NCBI GenBank assembly: GCA_016235045.1
Contig: JACRME010000004.1
Span: 1 to 64,000 of the forward strand
Length of the DNA stretch: 64,000 nucleotides
From: Nitrosomonadales bacterium
GTDB taxonomy: Bacteria > Pseudomonadota > Gammaproteobacteria > Burkholderiales > Gallionellaceae
Direction: 5' to 3'
In this document: one piece after another, positions 41,099-48,306 of the stretch
Layout: each line of letters opens with the position of its first letter
Numbering within the stretch: position 1 is the stretch's first letter
Notes under the pieces: generated by a model
What the model was told of the DNA's origin: nothing
What the model saw: only the letters and a program-made list of their open reading frames with translations
The model's database searches: none
Translations under genes and position numbers: made by a program

Positions 41099-42232
41099 AT
41101 GAAGTCAGCACTGATATTCCTGTTTACCCTGTTCCCCTCGTTCGCATTTTCGCAAGAGCAAGTCCCTCCCCCCCCTGTCCTTGCCGCCAGTTCGCACGCT
41201 TTGTACGACTTCACCAGCGAGCAGTTCCTGCTTGAGCAAAACGCCAACGCCCATATCCCGCCTGCCCACCTGACCAAGCTGATGACGGCCTACGTCGTGT
41301 TCGGCGCCATCAAACAGGGCAAGTTATCGCTCACCCAGCGCATCATCCCTTCGGCCTATGCCACGCGCATGCAGACCGACGAATCGCGCATGTTCCTGAA
41401 TGCAGGCAAGGAAGTGACCGTGGAAGAACTGCTGCGCGGCCTGATCGTGCAATCCGCCAACGATGCGGCGCGGGTACTGGCGGAAGTGCTTGCCAATCAC
41501 GAAATGGCGCTTGCCGATACGATGAACAGCGAAGCCGTGCGGCTGGGATTGAAAGACACGCATTTCGTCAACGCCACCGGAGTGCCCGATGCGCAGCACT
41601 TCAGCAGCGCGCATGATCTGGCTTTGACCGCCGCCGCGCTGGTGCGCGATTTCCCGCAGTTTTACTACATCTACGCACAGCGCGAGTACCAATACAACGG
41701 CATCAACCAGTTCAACCGCAACCGCCTGCTGTGGCTGGATCCATTTGTGGACGGCATGGCGACGGGTTACAGCGAAACCGGCGAATTCTCCCTGATCGCC
41801 TCGGCCAAGCGCGACGAACACCGCCTGATCGCGGTGGTAATCGGCACCGCAACGGAAAAACTGCGCAGCAGCGAAAGCCAGCGCCTGCTGAACTACGGCT
41901 TCCAGAACTTCGAGACCATCAAACTCTATTCCAGGGAACAAGCGGTCAGCACCAAGCGTATTTGGAAAGGCACCTCGAAACGGCTCAACATCGGCTTCCG
42001 CACGGATCGTTACATCACCATCCCCAAAGGACAGCGCGACGCGCTCAAGGCCACGCTGGAGACGCGGCAACCGATGCTCGCGCCGGTTGGCCGTAACCAG
42101 CAGATCGGCACCTTGCACCTGATGCTGAACGACAAACCTTATCTCGACCTTCCCGTGGTCGCGCTGGACGATATACCATTGGCGAACGTATTCTCGCGCG
42201 GCGTGGACAACATCCGACTGCTGTTCCAATAA
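41099..42232 (+). CDS. DacA-family protein (penicillin-binding protein 5 fold) lacking catalytic residues
   Basis: A 377-aa exported protein (signal peptide MKSALIFLFTLFPSFAFS) with the D-Ala-D-Ala carboxypeptidase domain (~30-265) and the C-terminal beta-sandwich of PBP5. The SxxK motif reads HLTK, with His57 replacing the catalytic serine and Lys60 kept. The SxN motif is intact (SAN, 119-121). The KTG motif reads ATG (Ala221). Loss of both Ser and the KTG lysine predicts no carboxypeptidase activity. It sits at the conserved dacA-dat-ybeD-lipB locus. A structural peptidoglycan-binding role is possible. ATG 41099 begins the signal peptide. Confidence 0.88.
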   Translation: MKSALIFLFTLFPSFAFSQEQVPPPPVLAASSHALYDFTSEQFLLEQNANAHIPPAHLTKLMTAYVVFGAIKQGKLSLTQRIIPSAYATRMQTDESRMFLNAGKEVTVEELLRGLIVQSANDAARVLAEVLANHEMALADTMNSEAVRLGLKDTHFVNATGVPDAQHFSSAHDLALTAAALVRDFPQFYYIYAQREYQYNGINQFNRNRLLWLDPFVDGMATGYSETGEFSLIASAKRDEHRLIAVVIGTATEKLRSSESQRLLNYGFQNFETIKLYSREQAVSTKRIWKGTSKRLNIGFRTDRYITIPKGQRDALKATLETRQPMLAPVGRNQQIGTLHLMLNDKPYLDLPVVALDDIPLANVFSRGVDNIRLLFQ

Positions 42233-42242
42233 GGAGCAAGTG

Positions 42243-43097
42243 ATGACGATTTATTTGAATGGCGCCTTCATGCCGATTGAAGAGGCCAGGGTATCGGTAC
42301 TGGATCGCGGCTTCATCTTCGGCGACGGCGTTTACGAAGTCATCCCCGTCTATTCGCGCCGCGCCTTCCGCATGCCGGAACACCTCAAACGCCTGCAACA
42401 CAGCCTGGACGGCATCAAACTGCCGAATCCGCATAACGAGAGCGAATGGGCGGGCATCCTCAACGAAATCATCAAACTCAATACGCCGGAAGACCAATAC
42501 CTCTACCTGCATATCACGCGCGGCGTCGCCAAACGCGACCATGCCTTCCCCGTTCCTCCGGTGCCGCCCACCGTATTCGTACTGAGCAACCCGCTTCCCG
42601 TGCCGCCCGCCGAGTTGCTGCAGAGCGGCATCGCCTGCATCACCGTTGCCGACAACCGCTGGCTGCGTTGCGACATCAAATCCATCGCGCTGCTCCCGAA
42701 TGTGCTGTTGCGTCAGGCTGCCGTCGAAGCGGGTTGTGCCGAGGCCATCCTGATCCGCGACGATGCTTTCCTCACCGAGGGCGCGGCCAGCAACATCTTC
42801 GTGGTAAAGAACGGCAAACTGCTCGCGCCGCCCAAGGACAACCTCATGCTGCCCGGCATCACCTACGACGTCATCCTCGAACTCGCCGCCGCCAACGGCA
42901 TCCCGCATGAAGTGCGGCGCATATCGAATGCCGAAGTATTCGGCGCCGACGAACTGCTGCTCACCTCCAGCACCCGGGAAGTGCTCGCCATCACCACGCT
43001 GGACGGCAAGCCGGTGGGCAACGGCAAGCCCGGCCCGATGTTCGCCAAATTGCATCCGCTGTACCAGACCTTCAAACGCGAAGTGATGCGCAAATGA
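42243..43097 (+). CDS. dat: D-amino-acid transaminase (fold-type IV PLP enzyme)
   Basis: A 284-aa class IV aminotransferase. The PLP lysine lies in RCDIKSIALLPNVLLRQAA and the phosphate-binding residues in LTEGAASNIFVV and LTSSTREVLAI. D-amino-acid transaminase interconverts D-Ala and D-Glu for cell wall synthesis; a branched-chain or 4-amino-4-deoxychorismate lyase role cannot be fully excluded. AAGGAG is 6 nt before ATG 42243; an in-frame GTG precedes it by one codon. Between the DacA homologue and ybeD. Confidence 0.88.
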   Translation: MTIYLNGAFMPIEEARVSVLDRGFIFGDGVYEVIPVYSRRAFRMPEHLKRLQHSLDGIKLPNPHNESEWAGILNEIIKLNTPEDQYLYLHITRGVAKRDHAFPVPPVPPTVFVLSNPLPVPPAELLQSGIACITVADNRWLRCDIKSIALLPNVLLRQAAVEAGCAEAILIRDDAFLTEGAASNIFVVKNGKLLAPPKDNLMLPGITYDVILELAAANGIPHEVRRISNAEVFGADELLLTSSTREVLAITTLDGKPVGNGKPGPMFAKLHPLYQTFKREVMRK

Positions 43098-43363
43098 CCA
43101 CCCCGAAAGATTCGCTCATCGAATACCCGTGCGACTTTCCCATCAAGGTATTCGGCGAAGCCGGGCCGGATTTTGCGCAGGCCATTGCCGTCGTGGTACA
43201 AGTACATGCGCCGGACTTCGACGCCGCCTCCATCGAGATGCGCAGCAGCAGCAACGCGAAATACATCAGCCTCACCTGCACCATCCGCGCCACCTCGCGC
43301 GAGCAGCTCGACAACCTGTACCGCGACCTGACTTCGCACCCGATGGTTAAAATGGTGCTGTAA
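43094..43363 (+). CDS. ybeD: YbeD/DUF493 family protein
   Basis: An 89-aa small protein with an ACT-like fold: SLIEYPCDFPIKVFGEAGPD near the start and the family end LDNLYRDLTSHPMVKMVL. YbeD is a conserved neighbour of lipB and is thought to link to lipoate metabolism, though its biochemical role is not settled. It overlaps the dat stop by 4 nt. Confidence 0.93.
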   Translation: MTTPKDSLIEYPCDFPIKVFGEAGPDFAQAIAVVVQVHAPDFDAASIEMRSSSNAKYISLTCTIRATSREQLDNLYRDLTSHPMVKMVL

Positions 43364-43385
43364 TAAGCATTGCCTTCCTCGTTCG

Positions 43386-43431
43386 CCCCCTCTCCCGCAA
43401 CGCCGGGGAGGGTTTGGGAGGGGGTTAAAGA
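43386..43431. repeat. GC-rich palindromic element between ybeD and lipB
   Basis: An imperfect inverted repeat built of CCCCCTCTCCCGC and GCCGGGGAGGG, with an outer GGGAGGGGGTT arm pairing back to CCCCCTCTCCC. It is related to the palindromes in coaBC and addA but lies in a non-coding gap, directly before the lipB ribosome-binding site (AGAGGAGAAA). Confidence 0.65.
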
Positions 43432-43444
43432 GGAGAAACGCTCC

Positions 43445-44095
43445 ATGCAACACCCACCCATACACATCAGGGCACTGGGCATGGTCGAATACGAACCGAC
43501 CTGGCGCGCCATGCAGCGCTTCACCGCCGAGCGCACCGCCGACACCGTGGACGAAATCTGGCTGGTGCAGCATCCCCCCACCTACACGCAAGGCCAGGCC
43601 GGCAAACCGGAACACCTGCTGAATCCAACCTCCATCCCCGTGGTAAAGATCGACCGCGGCGGCCAGATCACCTACCACGGCCCCGGCCAGATCGTCGCCT
43701 ACCTGCTGCTCGACCTGCGCCGCTGGAAGATCAACGTGCGCGAACTGGTGCGCCTGATGGAACAGGCCGTCATCGACCTGCTTGCGGAATACGGCGTGAA
43801 GGCGGAAGGTCGCGAAGAGGCGCCCGGCGTGTATGTCGGTGACGCCAAGATCGCCGCGCTCGGGTTAAAGATCAAAAACAGTTGCAGCTACCATGGACTT
43901 GCGTTCAACGTTGACATGGACCTGTCGCCCTTCGACAACATCAACCCGTGCGGTTACGAAGGACTTGAAGTCACGCAATGCATTGGGCAAGGCGTCACCG
44001 TGCCGCTGGAAGAACTGCAAGCCGAACTCACGCAGAATCTGGTGCATGGCCTGCAGCGGCATCTGGAAAGAAAGCGATTGCTTCAACCGCAATAA
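43445..44095 (+). CDS. lipB: octanoyl-[ACP]:protein N-octanoyltransferase
   Basis: LipB (216 aa) transfers octanoate from acyl-carrier protein to lipoyl domains. The catalytic Cys is in [11 protein letters not shown] and the essential Lys in [31 protein letters not shown] is the family signature. ATG 43445 with GAGGAG upstream is preferred over an in-frame start inside the palindrome at 43370. In many genomes lipA follows directly; here it does not. Confidence 0.96.
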   Translation: MQHPPIHIRALGMVEYEPTWRAMQRFTAERTADTVDEIWLVQHPPTYTQGQAGKPEHLLNPTSIPVVKIDRGGQITYHGPGQIVAYLLLDLRRWKINVRELVRLMEQAVIDLLAEYGVKAEGREEAPGVYVGDAKIAALGLKIKNSCSYHGLAFNVDMDLSPFDNINPCGYEGLEVTQCIGQGVTVPLEELQAELTQNLVHGLQRHLERKRLLQPQ

Positions 44096-44156
44096 GCTGT
44101 TCTATTGCCGGCATCAACTCGACCAGGCTCCTCTGAACATTCAACAGGAGGTGAAC

Positions 44157-44585
44157 GTGAGTGAACAAGACATCCACGACGACATTTACGCAGGCCTACG
44201 CCAACTGGCAGACTCGGCCTTCCCGAAGCGCTGCAAATTCTGCGGTCGCGAATACCTGAACTCCGCCGAATTCCTGGCTGCCACGCAGCCCTTGCGTGCG
44301 AATGCCAGCGGATTGAAGCAAAGCCGCGACGACGAAGGTCACGCTATCGTGGAACTGTTCCGCAACTGCGTGTGCGGCTCAACCCTGCTCGAGAGTTACT
44401 GGAACCGCCGCGACCTCAGCGAGGCCGGAATCATGCGCCGCAAGCGATTCCAGGACATGGTCGGCAAACTGGTCGCAACAGGCTGCCCCGCCGAAACGGC
44501 ACGCGGCGAACTGCTTAAATTCATGCACGGACAACCGAACGACCTGATGAATCTGGCGAAGCGCCATAGAACTGAAGAGAAGTGA
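44157..44585 (+). CDS. Conserved protein with two CxxC-type zinc knuckles, unknown function
   Basis: A 142-aa cytoplasmic protein translated from GTG 44157 (AGGAGG 5 nt upstream); another in-frame GTG lies 6 nt earlier. Cysteines lie in RCKFCGREY and NCVCGST, consistent with a zinc-ribbon. The C-terminal half is helical and charged (MRRKRFQDMVGKLVATGCPA). I do not recognise the family. It occupies the place usually held by lipA after lipB, but it does not resemble a radical SAM enzyme. Confidence 0.65.
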   Translation: MSEQDIHDDIYAGLRQLADSAFPKRCKFCGREYLNSAEFLAATQPLRANASGLKQSRDDEGHAIVELFRNCVCGSTLLESYWNRRDLSEAGIMRRKRFQDMVGKLVATGCPAETARGELLKFMHGQPNDLMNLAKRHRTEEK

Positions 44586-44921
44586 TACTTTGCCGATACC
44601 TTTTCACTTGCAAACCTGAAGCGCTGCCCCAGCGAACTGGTTCATAAGACATTTCAGCGAAAGCACTCGCGAGACTTTCCGGCTGCGGCTGTTCGGCCTC
44701 CTGCCGTCATAAGTGATGAACTGGTGGCCAGGTTCAAGCTGTCGATTTCGTTGAAGAGGCGAGCATGAAATTCGAGGTCTGCTCCTCGGCCGGAACCGCC
44801 CTTCACGAACGGCAGCTTTAGCGAAGGCAATTTCGCAACTTGAGTTACTGCAATGTGCCAGTAGGAGACATTCGCGCCTGCCCATACTATTATTACGAAC
44901 CGGTGGGTTCATCCATCTACT
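44586..44921. other. Non-coding, probably degenerate accessory stretch
   Basis: 336 nt with no convincing gene. The minus strand carries a 102-codon ORF (44604-44912) of unusual composition without a plausible start context or recognisable domain. A small inverted repeat GAACC/GGTTC (44897-44910) lies just before the GTTAGGT core at 44922. This is where base composition starts to differ from the flanking genes, which suggests a remnant of inserted DNA. Confidence 0.5.
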
Positions 44922-44935
44922 GTTAGGTGCCAGCT

Positions 44936-45457
44936 ATGTACGATATTTACTCGAATGCCAAAAATGATCATTGGCGCTTTACGTTGGGCAAGTCAGGGAG
45001 TCGGAATCTCATCACGATTGGGCTAAATCCAAGCACCGCGACAAAGGAGAAGTCCGACACCACAATCGCTAAAGTTGAAGGGGCTGCAAGGCAAGCTGGC
45101 TTTAATGGTTTCATCATGCTCAACCTCTACCCAGTTCGCTCGACAGACTTCAACGCTTTGCCCGAGGAGGTGAATGCTGAAGCATTCACAGAGAACCTGG
45201 CGAAAATCGAGGTAGTTGTGGCCGCCGAGTCTAAACCGGTGGTCTGGGCAGCATGGGGAGAGAATATCGTTGCAAGAACGTTTTTCATTGCTGCGGGTAA
45301 AGAATTGTTTGGTCGCTTGGAAAAGTATGGCACTTTGTGGCAACAGTTTGGTTCACTAACGCAGTCTGGGCATCCGCGTCACCCATCACGTTTGCATTAC
45401 GCATGGGAATTTTCGACGTTTGACACGAAAAACTATGCACAAAAACTCAGCACCTAA
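44936..45457 (+). CDS. DUF1643 family protein, possible integron cassette gene
   Basis: A 173-aa protein (176 from GTG 44927) with the DUF1643 pattern: LITIGLNPSTATKEKSDTTI, GFNGFIMLNLYPVRSTD and VVWAAWGE. Family function is not established; members are often carried on mobile DNA. The gene begins 8 nt after GTTAGGT (44922-44928), and its TAA stop lies inside ACCTAAC (45452-45458). Both match integron att-site consensus ends (GTTRRRY, RYYYAAC). GC content is lower than that of flanking housekeeping genes. No integrase gene is in the window. Confidence 0.75.
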   Translation: MYDIYSNAKNDHWRFTLGKSGSRNLITIGLNPSTATKEKSDTTIAKVEGAARQAGFNGFIMLNLYPVRSTDFNALPEEVNAEAFTENLAKIEVVVAAESKPVVWAAWGENIVARTFFIAAGKELFGRLEKYGTLWQQFGSLTQSGHPRHPSRLHYAWEFSTFDTKNYAQKLST

Positions 45458-45522
45458 CGCGGCAGTCGAGTGGGCATAGCGACGCGGCTGTGCGACGCCA
45501 TTGATGTCTGCTTTGGTTAAGC
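45452..45522 (+). other. Possible attC-like recombination site
   Basis: Starts with ACCTAAC, overlapping the DUF1643 stop codon, and may end with GTTAAGC (45516-45522); inner boxes GGCAGTC and GTCTGCT pair imperfectly. The length (71 nt) is in the range of attC sites, but the outer boxes have two mismatches, so the call is weak. Confidence 0.3.
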
Positions 45523-45666
45523 TGCCAGATCCAATGCGTGATGCGTTGGCTGCTAAGGCCGAGCTTGTGATGGTCTGAAATTCGTACATTTCGTAGGCCT
45601 GTGAATGTTTCGAATCTGGTAGTTGTGTTTTAGTGCCACATCAACGAATTACTATATGAGACCAGT

Positions 45667-47019
45667 ATGAATCTAAAGGAAACAGCCGACTTTTTTGAAA
45701 AGCTTTGGTTTGAAAAAAGAGGGCTAGTAGCAGCAACTATCATTTCTACTGCGGGAATATTTGCAATATTGATAGGTCAGGTTGGTCTGGTCTGGAGTCT
45801 CGTATGTACAGTATTCGTGGGATTTGCAATTGCAATATCGTGGTGGTGGTCAAGACAACCCCCAGTTACTGATTTCAACAGAATAGGGTTTTTAATATGC
45901 ATTAGTTGCAGCGACGACAACGAAAGTCAAAAGCTCGAGGAAGACTTCATCCGTCCACTCTCCGAACTTTTAAAATCGGGAAGAGCGGGAGATACTATTC
46001 AAGTTATTGAAATGCCGCAGCATATAGCAGCCACCATAAAAAGTACTGAACAGGCGACTGCCCTTCGCATTAAATGCCGCGCTCATTTTATTATTCATGG
46101 GCGCGCCCGCGTTAGACTAATAAATGGCAAAGAAGTCCATGTCCTCGATCTAGAGGGCGGGGTATCTCACTCGCCCGTAACAACCACCTTTTCAAAAACA
46201 TTCGCACAAGAATTCACCGAGTTGATGCCAAGGAAATTACAACTCGCAAAAGAGAATGATCTATTAACTTTCCAATTCACATCAGAATGGGCAGACGTTG
46301 TTGCACGTTACATTATTGGCATTGCATCTTCAATTTCGGGGGATTTGGATTACGCAGAAAAGTTATTTTTGGATGTAAAAGATCGTCTGCATAGTAAAGA
46401 TTCAAAATTTCCCATATACATGAAACTCAAGGAGCGGACACCTCAAAGGCTGTTTGAGATTACCCTATCTCGAATTCGTGGTATGTATTTCGAATGGGCT
46501 GAAACCAAGGACTCTAGCTACTTGTCGCAGGCAGAAAACTGTATTAATCACTTGGCGCCCGAGTATATTAGAACCAAAGATGTATTAAATTTTCGAGCAA
46601 TTATCGCGTTTGTGTTAAGACATGACGTTGATGAAGCAGTCTCTCTAATCAAGGCAATAGGAGCCAGCGGGCAACCTCAATGGCATTTGAATTTAGCATT
46701 CCTGCTTGCCTATAAAGGTCAATTTAAAAATGCAATTAGACATTACCGGATGGCAGCAGAATTACCTGATATACCACCAGAAATTCTTGCTCAAATTGAA
46801 GACTTCATTGTCTGGATTTTGACGAAAGAACCAGATAAGTATCAACTCTATTATTGCCTTGGTTACTTTAACTGGAAAATAAAAGGTGATTTGGCAGGTG
46901 CAGCCAAAGACTTTGAATGTTTCCTTGCAAATGCCCCGGCAATTCCAATGGAGAAGGAGAAACAATTAGCCCAAAGCTGGATCGAAGAAATCCAAGAACA
47001 GCTAGCTATTGCCCCGTAA
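45667..47019 (+). CDS. Low-GC membrane-anchored protein with helical repeats, unknown function
   Basis: A 450-aa protein. Residues ~17-62 form two hydrophobic segments (AATIISTAGIFAILIGQVGL; FVGFAIAISWWW). A soluble part of about 385 residues follows, with a mixed alpha/beta region (~75-190) and a C-terminal helical region of TPR type (AFLLAYKGQFKNAIRHYRMA; CLGYFNWKIKGDLAGAAKDF). No catalytic motif is recognised. Codon use is AT-rich compared with neighbours, pointing to horizontal transfer. It could be an effector or scaffold of an accessory system; there is no clear partner. Confidence 0.6.
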   Translation: MNLKETADFFEKLWFEKRGLVAATIISTAGIFAILIGQVGLVWSLVCTVFVGFAIAISWWWSRQPPVTDFNRIGFLICISCSDDNESQKLEEDFIRPLSELLKSGRAGDTIQVIEMPQHIAATIKSTEQATALRIKCRAHFIIHGRARVRLINGKEVHVLDLEGGVSHSPVTTTFSKTFAQEFTELMPRKLQLAKENDLLTFQFTSEWADVVARYIIGIASSISGDLDYAEKLFLDVKDRLHSKDSKFPIYMKLKERTPQRLFEITLSRIRGMYFEWAETKDSSYLSQAENCINHLAPEYIRTKDVLNFRAIIAFVLRHDVDEAVSLIKAIGASGQPQWHLNLAFLLAYKGQFKNAIRHYRMAAELPDIPPEILAQIEDFIVWILTKEPDKYQLYYCLGYFNWKIKGDLAGAAKDFECFLANAPAIPMEKEKQLAQSWIEEIQEQLAIAP

Positions 47020-47385
47020 AACATGTGGCCCAAATTTCTCCATTTGGAACCGTACCCCACCCCCTAAGCAATGCCTAGCAGCAAGTGTAGTCAGCATTGG
47101 ATGCCAAAGCAGATAAAAATCCTGGTAGTTGAAGCGATCGCTATGGCCGAGAAATGTGCCTTCATTGAAATTCTCTTGACAGTCTGCTACGGGTCGGAAG
47201 TGTGAGTTCGCCAGCGTCCGGTTTGCGGCAACGAATTCGTTAAGAGCTATAACTGGAGTGGCCAACAAGCAGAAGTCACAGCACGCCTGACGTCGATATG
47301 GGGTCGGAATAAATTTACAAGCCTTGTCGCAGTGCCATTGGGGTCAACATCACAAATCACCTGCGAAATAGCTTGCATGGTGGCG
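47020..47385. other. Non-coding stretch in the accessory island
   Basis: 366 nt without a supported gene; short ORFs here have no recognisable features. A phrase CTGCTACGGGTCGGAAGTG (47182-47200) resembles repeat-like sequence common in intergenic DNA of proteobacteria, but this rests on memory only. It separates the low-GC membrane protein from the toxin-antitoxin pair. Confidence 0.4.
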
Positions 47386-47754
47386 TCACGCAGCCAGCGA
47401 GTCCCCCGTCAATGAAACATTCAGCACCACATCTTTCCACGGCACATAGACTTTCCCGTCTTCATCACGCGCCAGGAGTTCAAGCTCCAGCAGTTTGTTC
47501 ACGTCGCGATGCACGTTCGAGTAGTTGCGCCCCAGCGCCTTGGCTAAAGCATAAACACTGAGCGCACCGAGTTGCTTGGAGGTTTCGATCACCTGCATTC
47601 GCGCGGGGGTGATGTCCGAGAAAAGACTCGCCATTGAATCAAAATCGAGGTGGTAATCGGCCGAGACAGGCTTGCCTGCGTCGGCTCTTTTGGCTGCGCG
47701 CACGGCACGCGCCTGGGTAGTTTTCCAACTGGTCAGTTCAATGATCGCTTTCAT
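47386..47754 (-). CDS. Winged-helix antitoxin/regulator (TumA-like)
   Basis: A 122-aa DNA-binding protein. Residues ~45-110 form a winged helix: TPARMQVIETSKQLGALSVY, AKALGRNYSNVHRDVNKLLE (recognition helix region) and ARDEDGKVYVPW (wing). It is encoded immediately after the TumE-like gene with a 17-nt overlap and an SD AGGAGG before ATG 47754. In this family the regulator acts as antitoxin and autorepressor (known for related pairs; inferred here). Confidence 0.8.
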   Translation of the reverse strand: MKAIIELTSWKTTQARAVRAAKRADAGKPVSADYHLDFDSMASLFSDITPARMQVIETSKQLGALSVYALAKALGRNYSNVHRDVNKLLELELLARDEDGKVYVPWKDVVLNVSLTGDSLAA

Positions 47755-48043
47755 CTTTTCCTCCTAACAGGCGGATGACATCCGCCTCAAAATCCAAAAT
47801 CAGTTGTTCCAGCGTGGTGAACAGGTAGGCTTGCTGGCGTTCATTCTTGCCCAGATGTCGATGATCGCCTTTGCCGGATTCATTGTCATAGCGCACCACG
47901 GTTGCGCCATTCTGCCCGCAGTACAGCCGGTACTTGAAGCGGTGCGAACAACCCCTCACAGGAGCGGGAACCACCCAGACAACCCGCTCGATGAGCGCAT
48001 CGCCTTTGCGTACTCTGTCCTTGATGACGAGTTGCGTTTCCAT
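47738..48043 (-). CDS. TumE-family toxin (DUF6516)
   Basis: A 101-aa protein from ATG 48043 (METQLVIKDRVRKGDAL); in-frame starts at 48052 or 48124 are alternatives. The family motif is RYDNESGKGDHRH, with HRFKYRLYCGQ before it. TumE-type proteins are toxins of a type II-like toxin-antitoxin pair with a MarR/HTH partner. It is upstream of and overlaps the TumA-like gene on the same strand, which is the expected order. Start choice is uncertain because no strong SD is visible. Confidence 0.75.
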   Translation of the reverse strand: METQLVIKDRVRKGDALIERVVWVVPAPVRGCSHRFKYRLYCGQNGATVVRYDNESGKGDHRHLGKNERQQAYLFTTLEQLILDFEADVIRLLGGKDESDH

Positions 48044-48306
48044 ATATGGCATTCTAGCAATATATTGCCGGGAGGCAATAGCCTGGATAATCACTTCGGG
48101 GTTAATAAGGGGGCTGGCTTGCAAGCGATATGCGATATGAGACTGGGCGATATGGGCATCGCAATGGTCTTGAGCAACGGCCTGTTGGGGCTGAAAGAAG
48201 AAGTAGCGCTTCTGGGATTAAAGTGGCTGAAATGGCCGAATGGCAGTCATGCATAACTCGCACTGCAACCGTCTCTCATGGGTCAAGCAGTCATTCAGAT
48301 TTACCA

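Noticed and set aside
44604-44912. Minus-strand ORF of 102 codons before the DUF1643 gene
   Set aside because: No recognisable domain, atypical composition and no ribosome-binding site; better treated as degenerate non-coding DNA.
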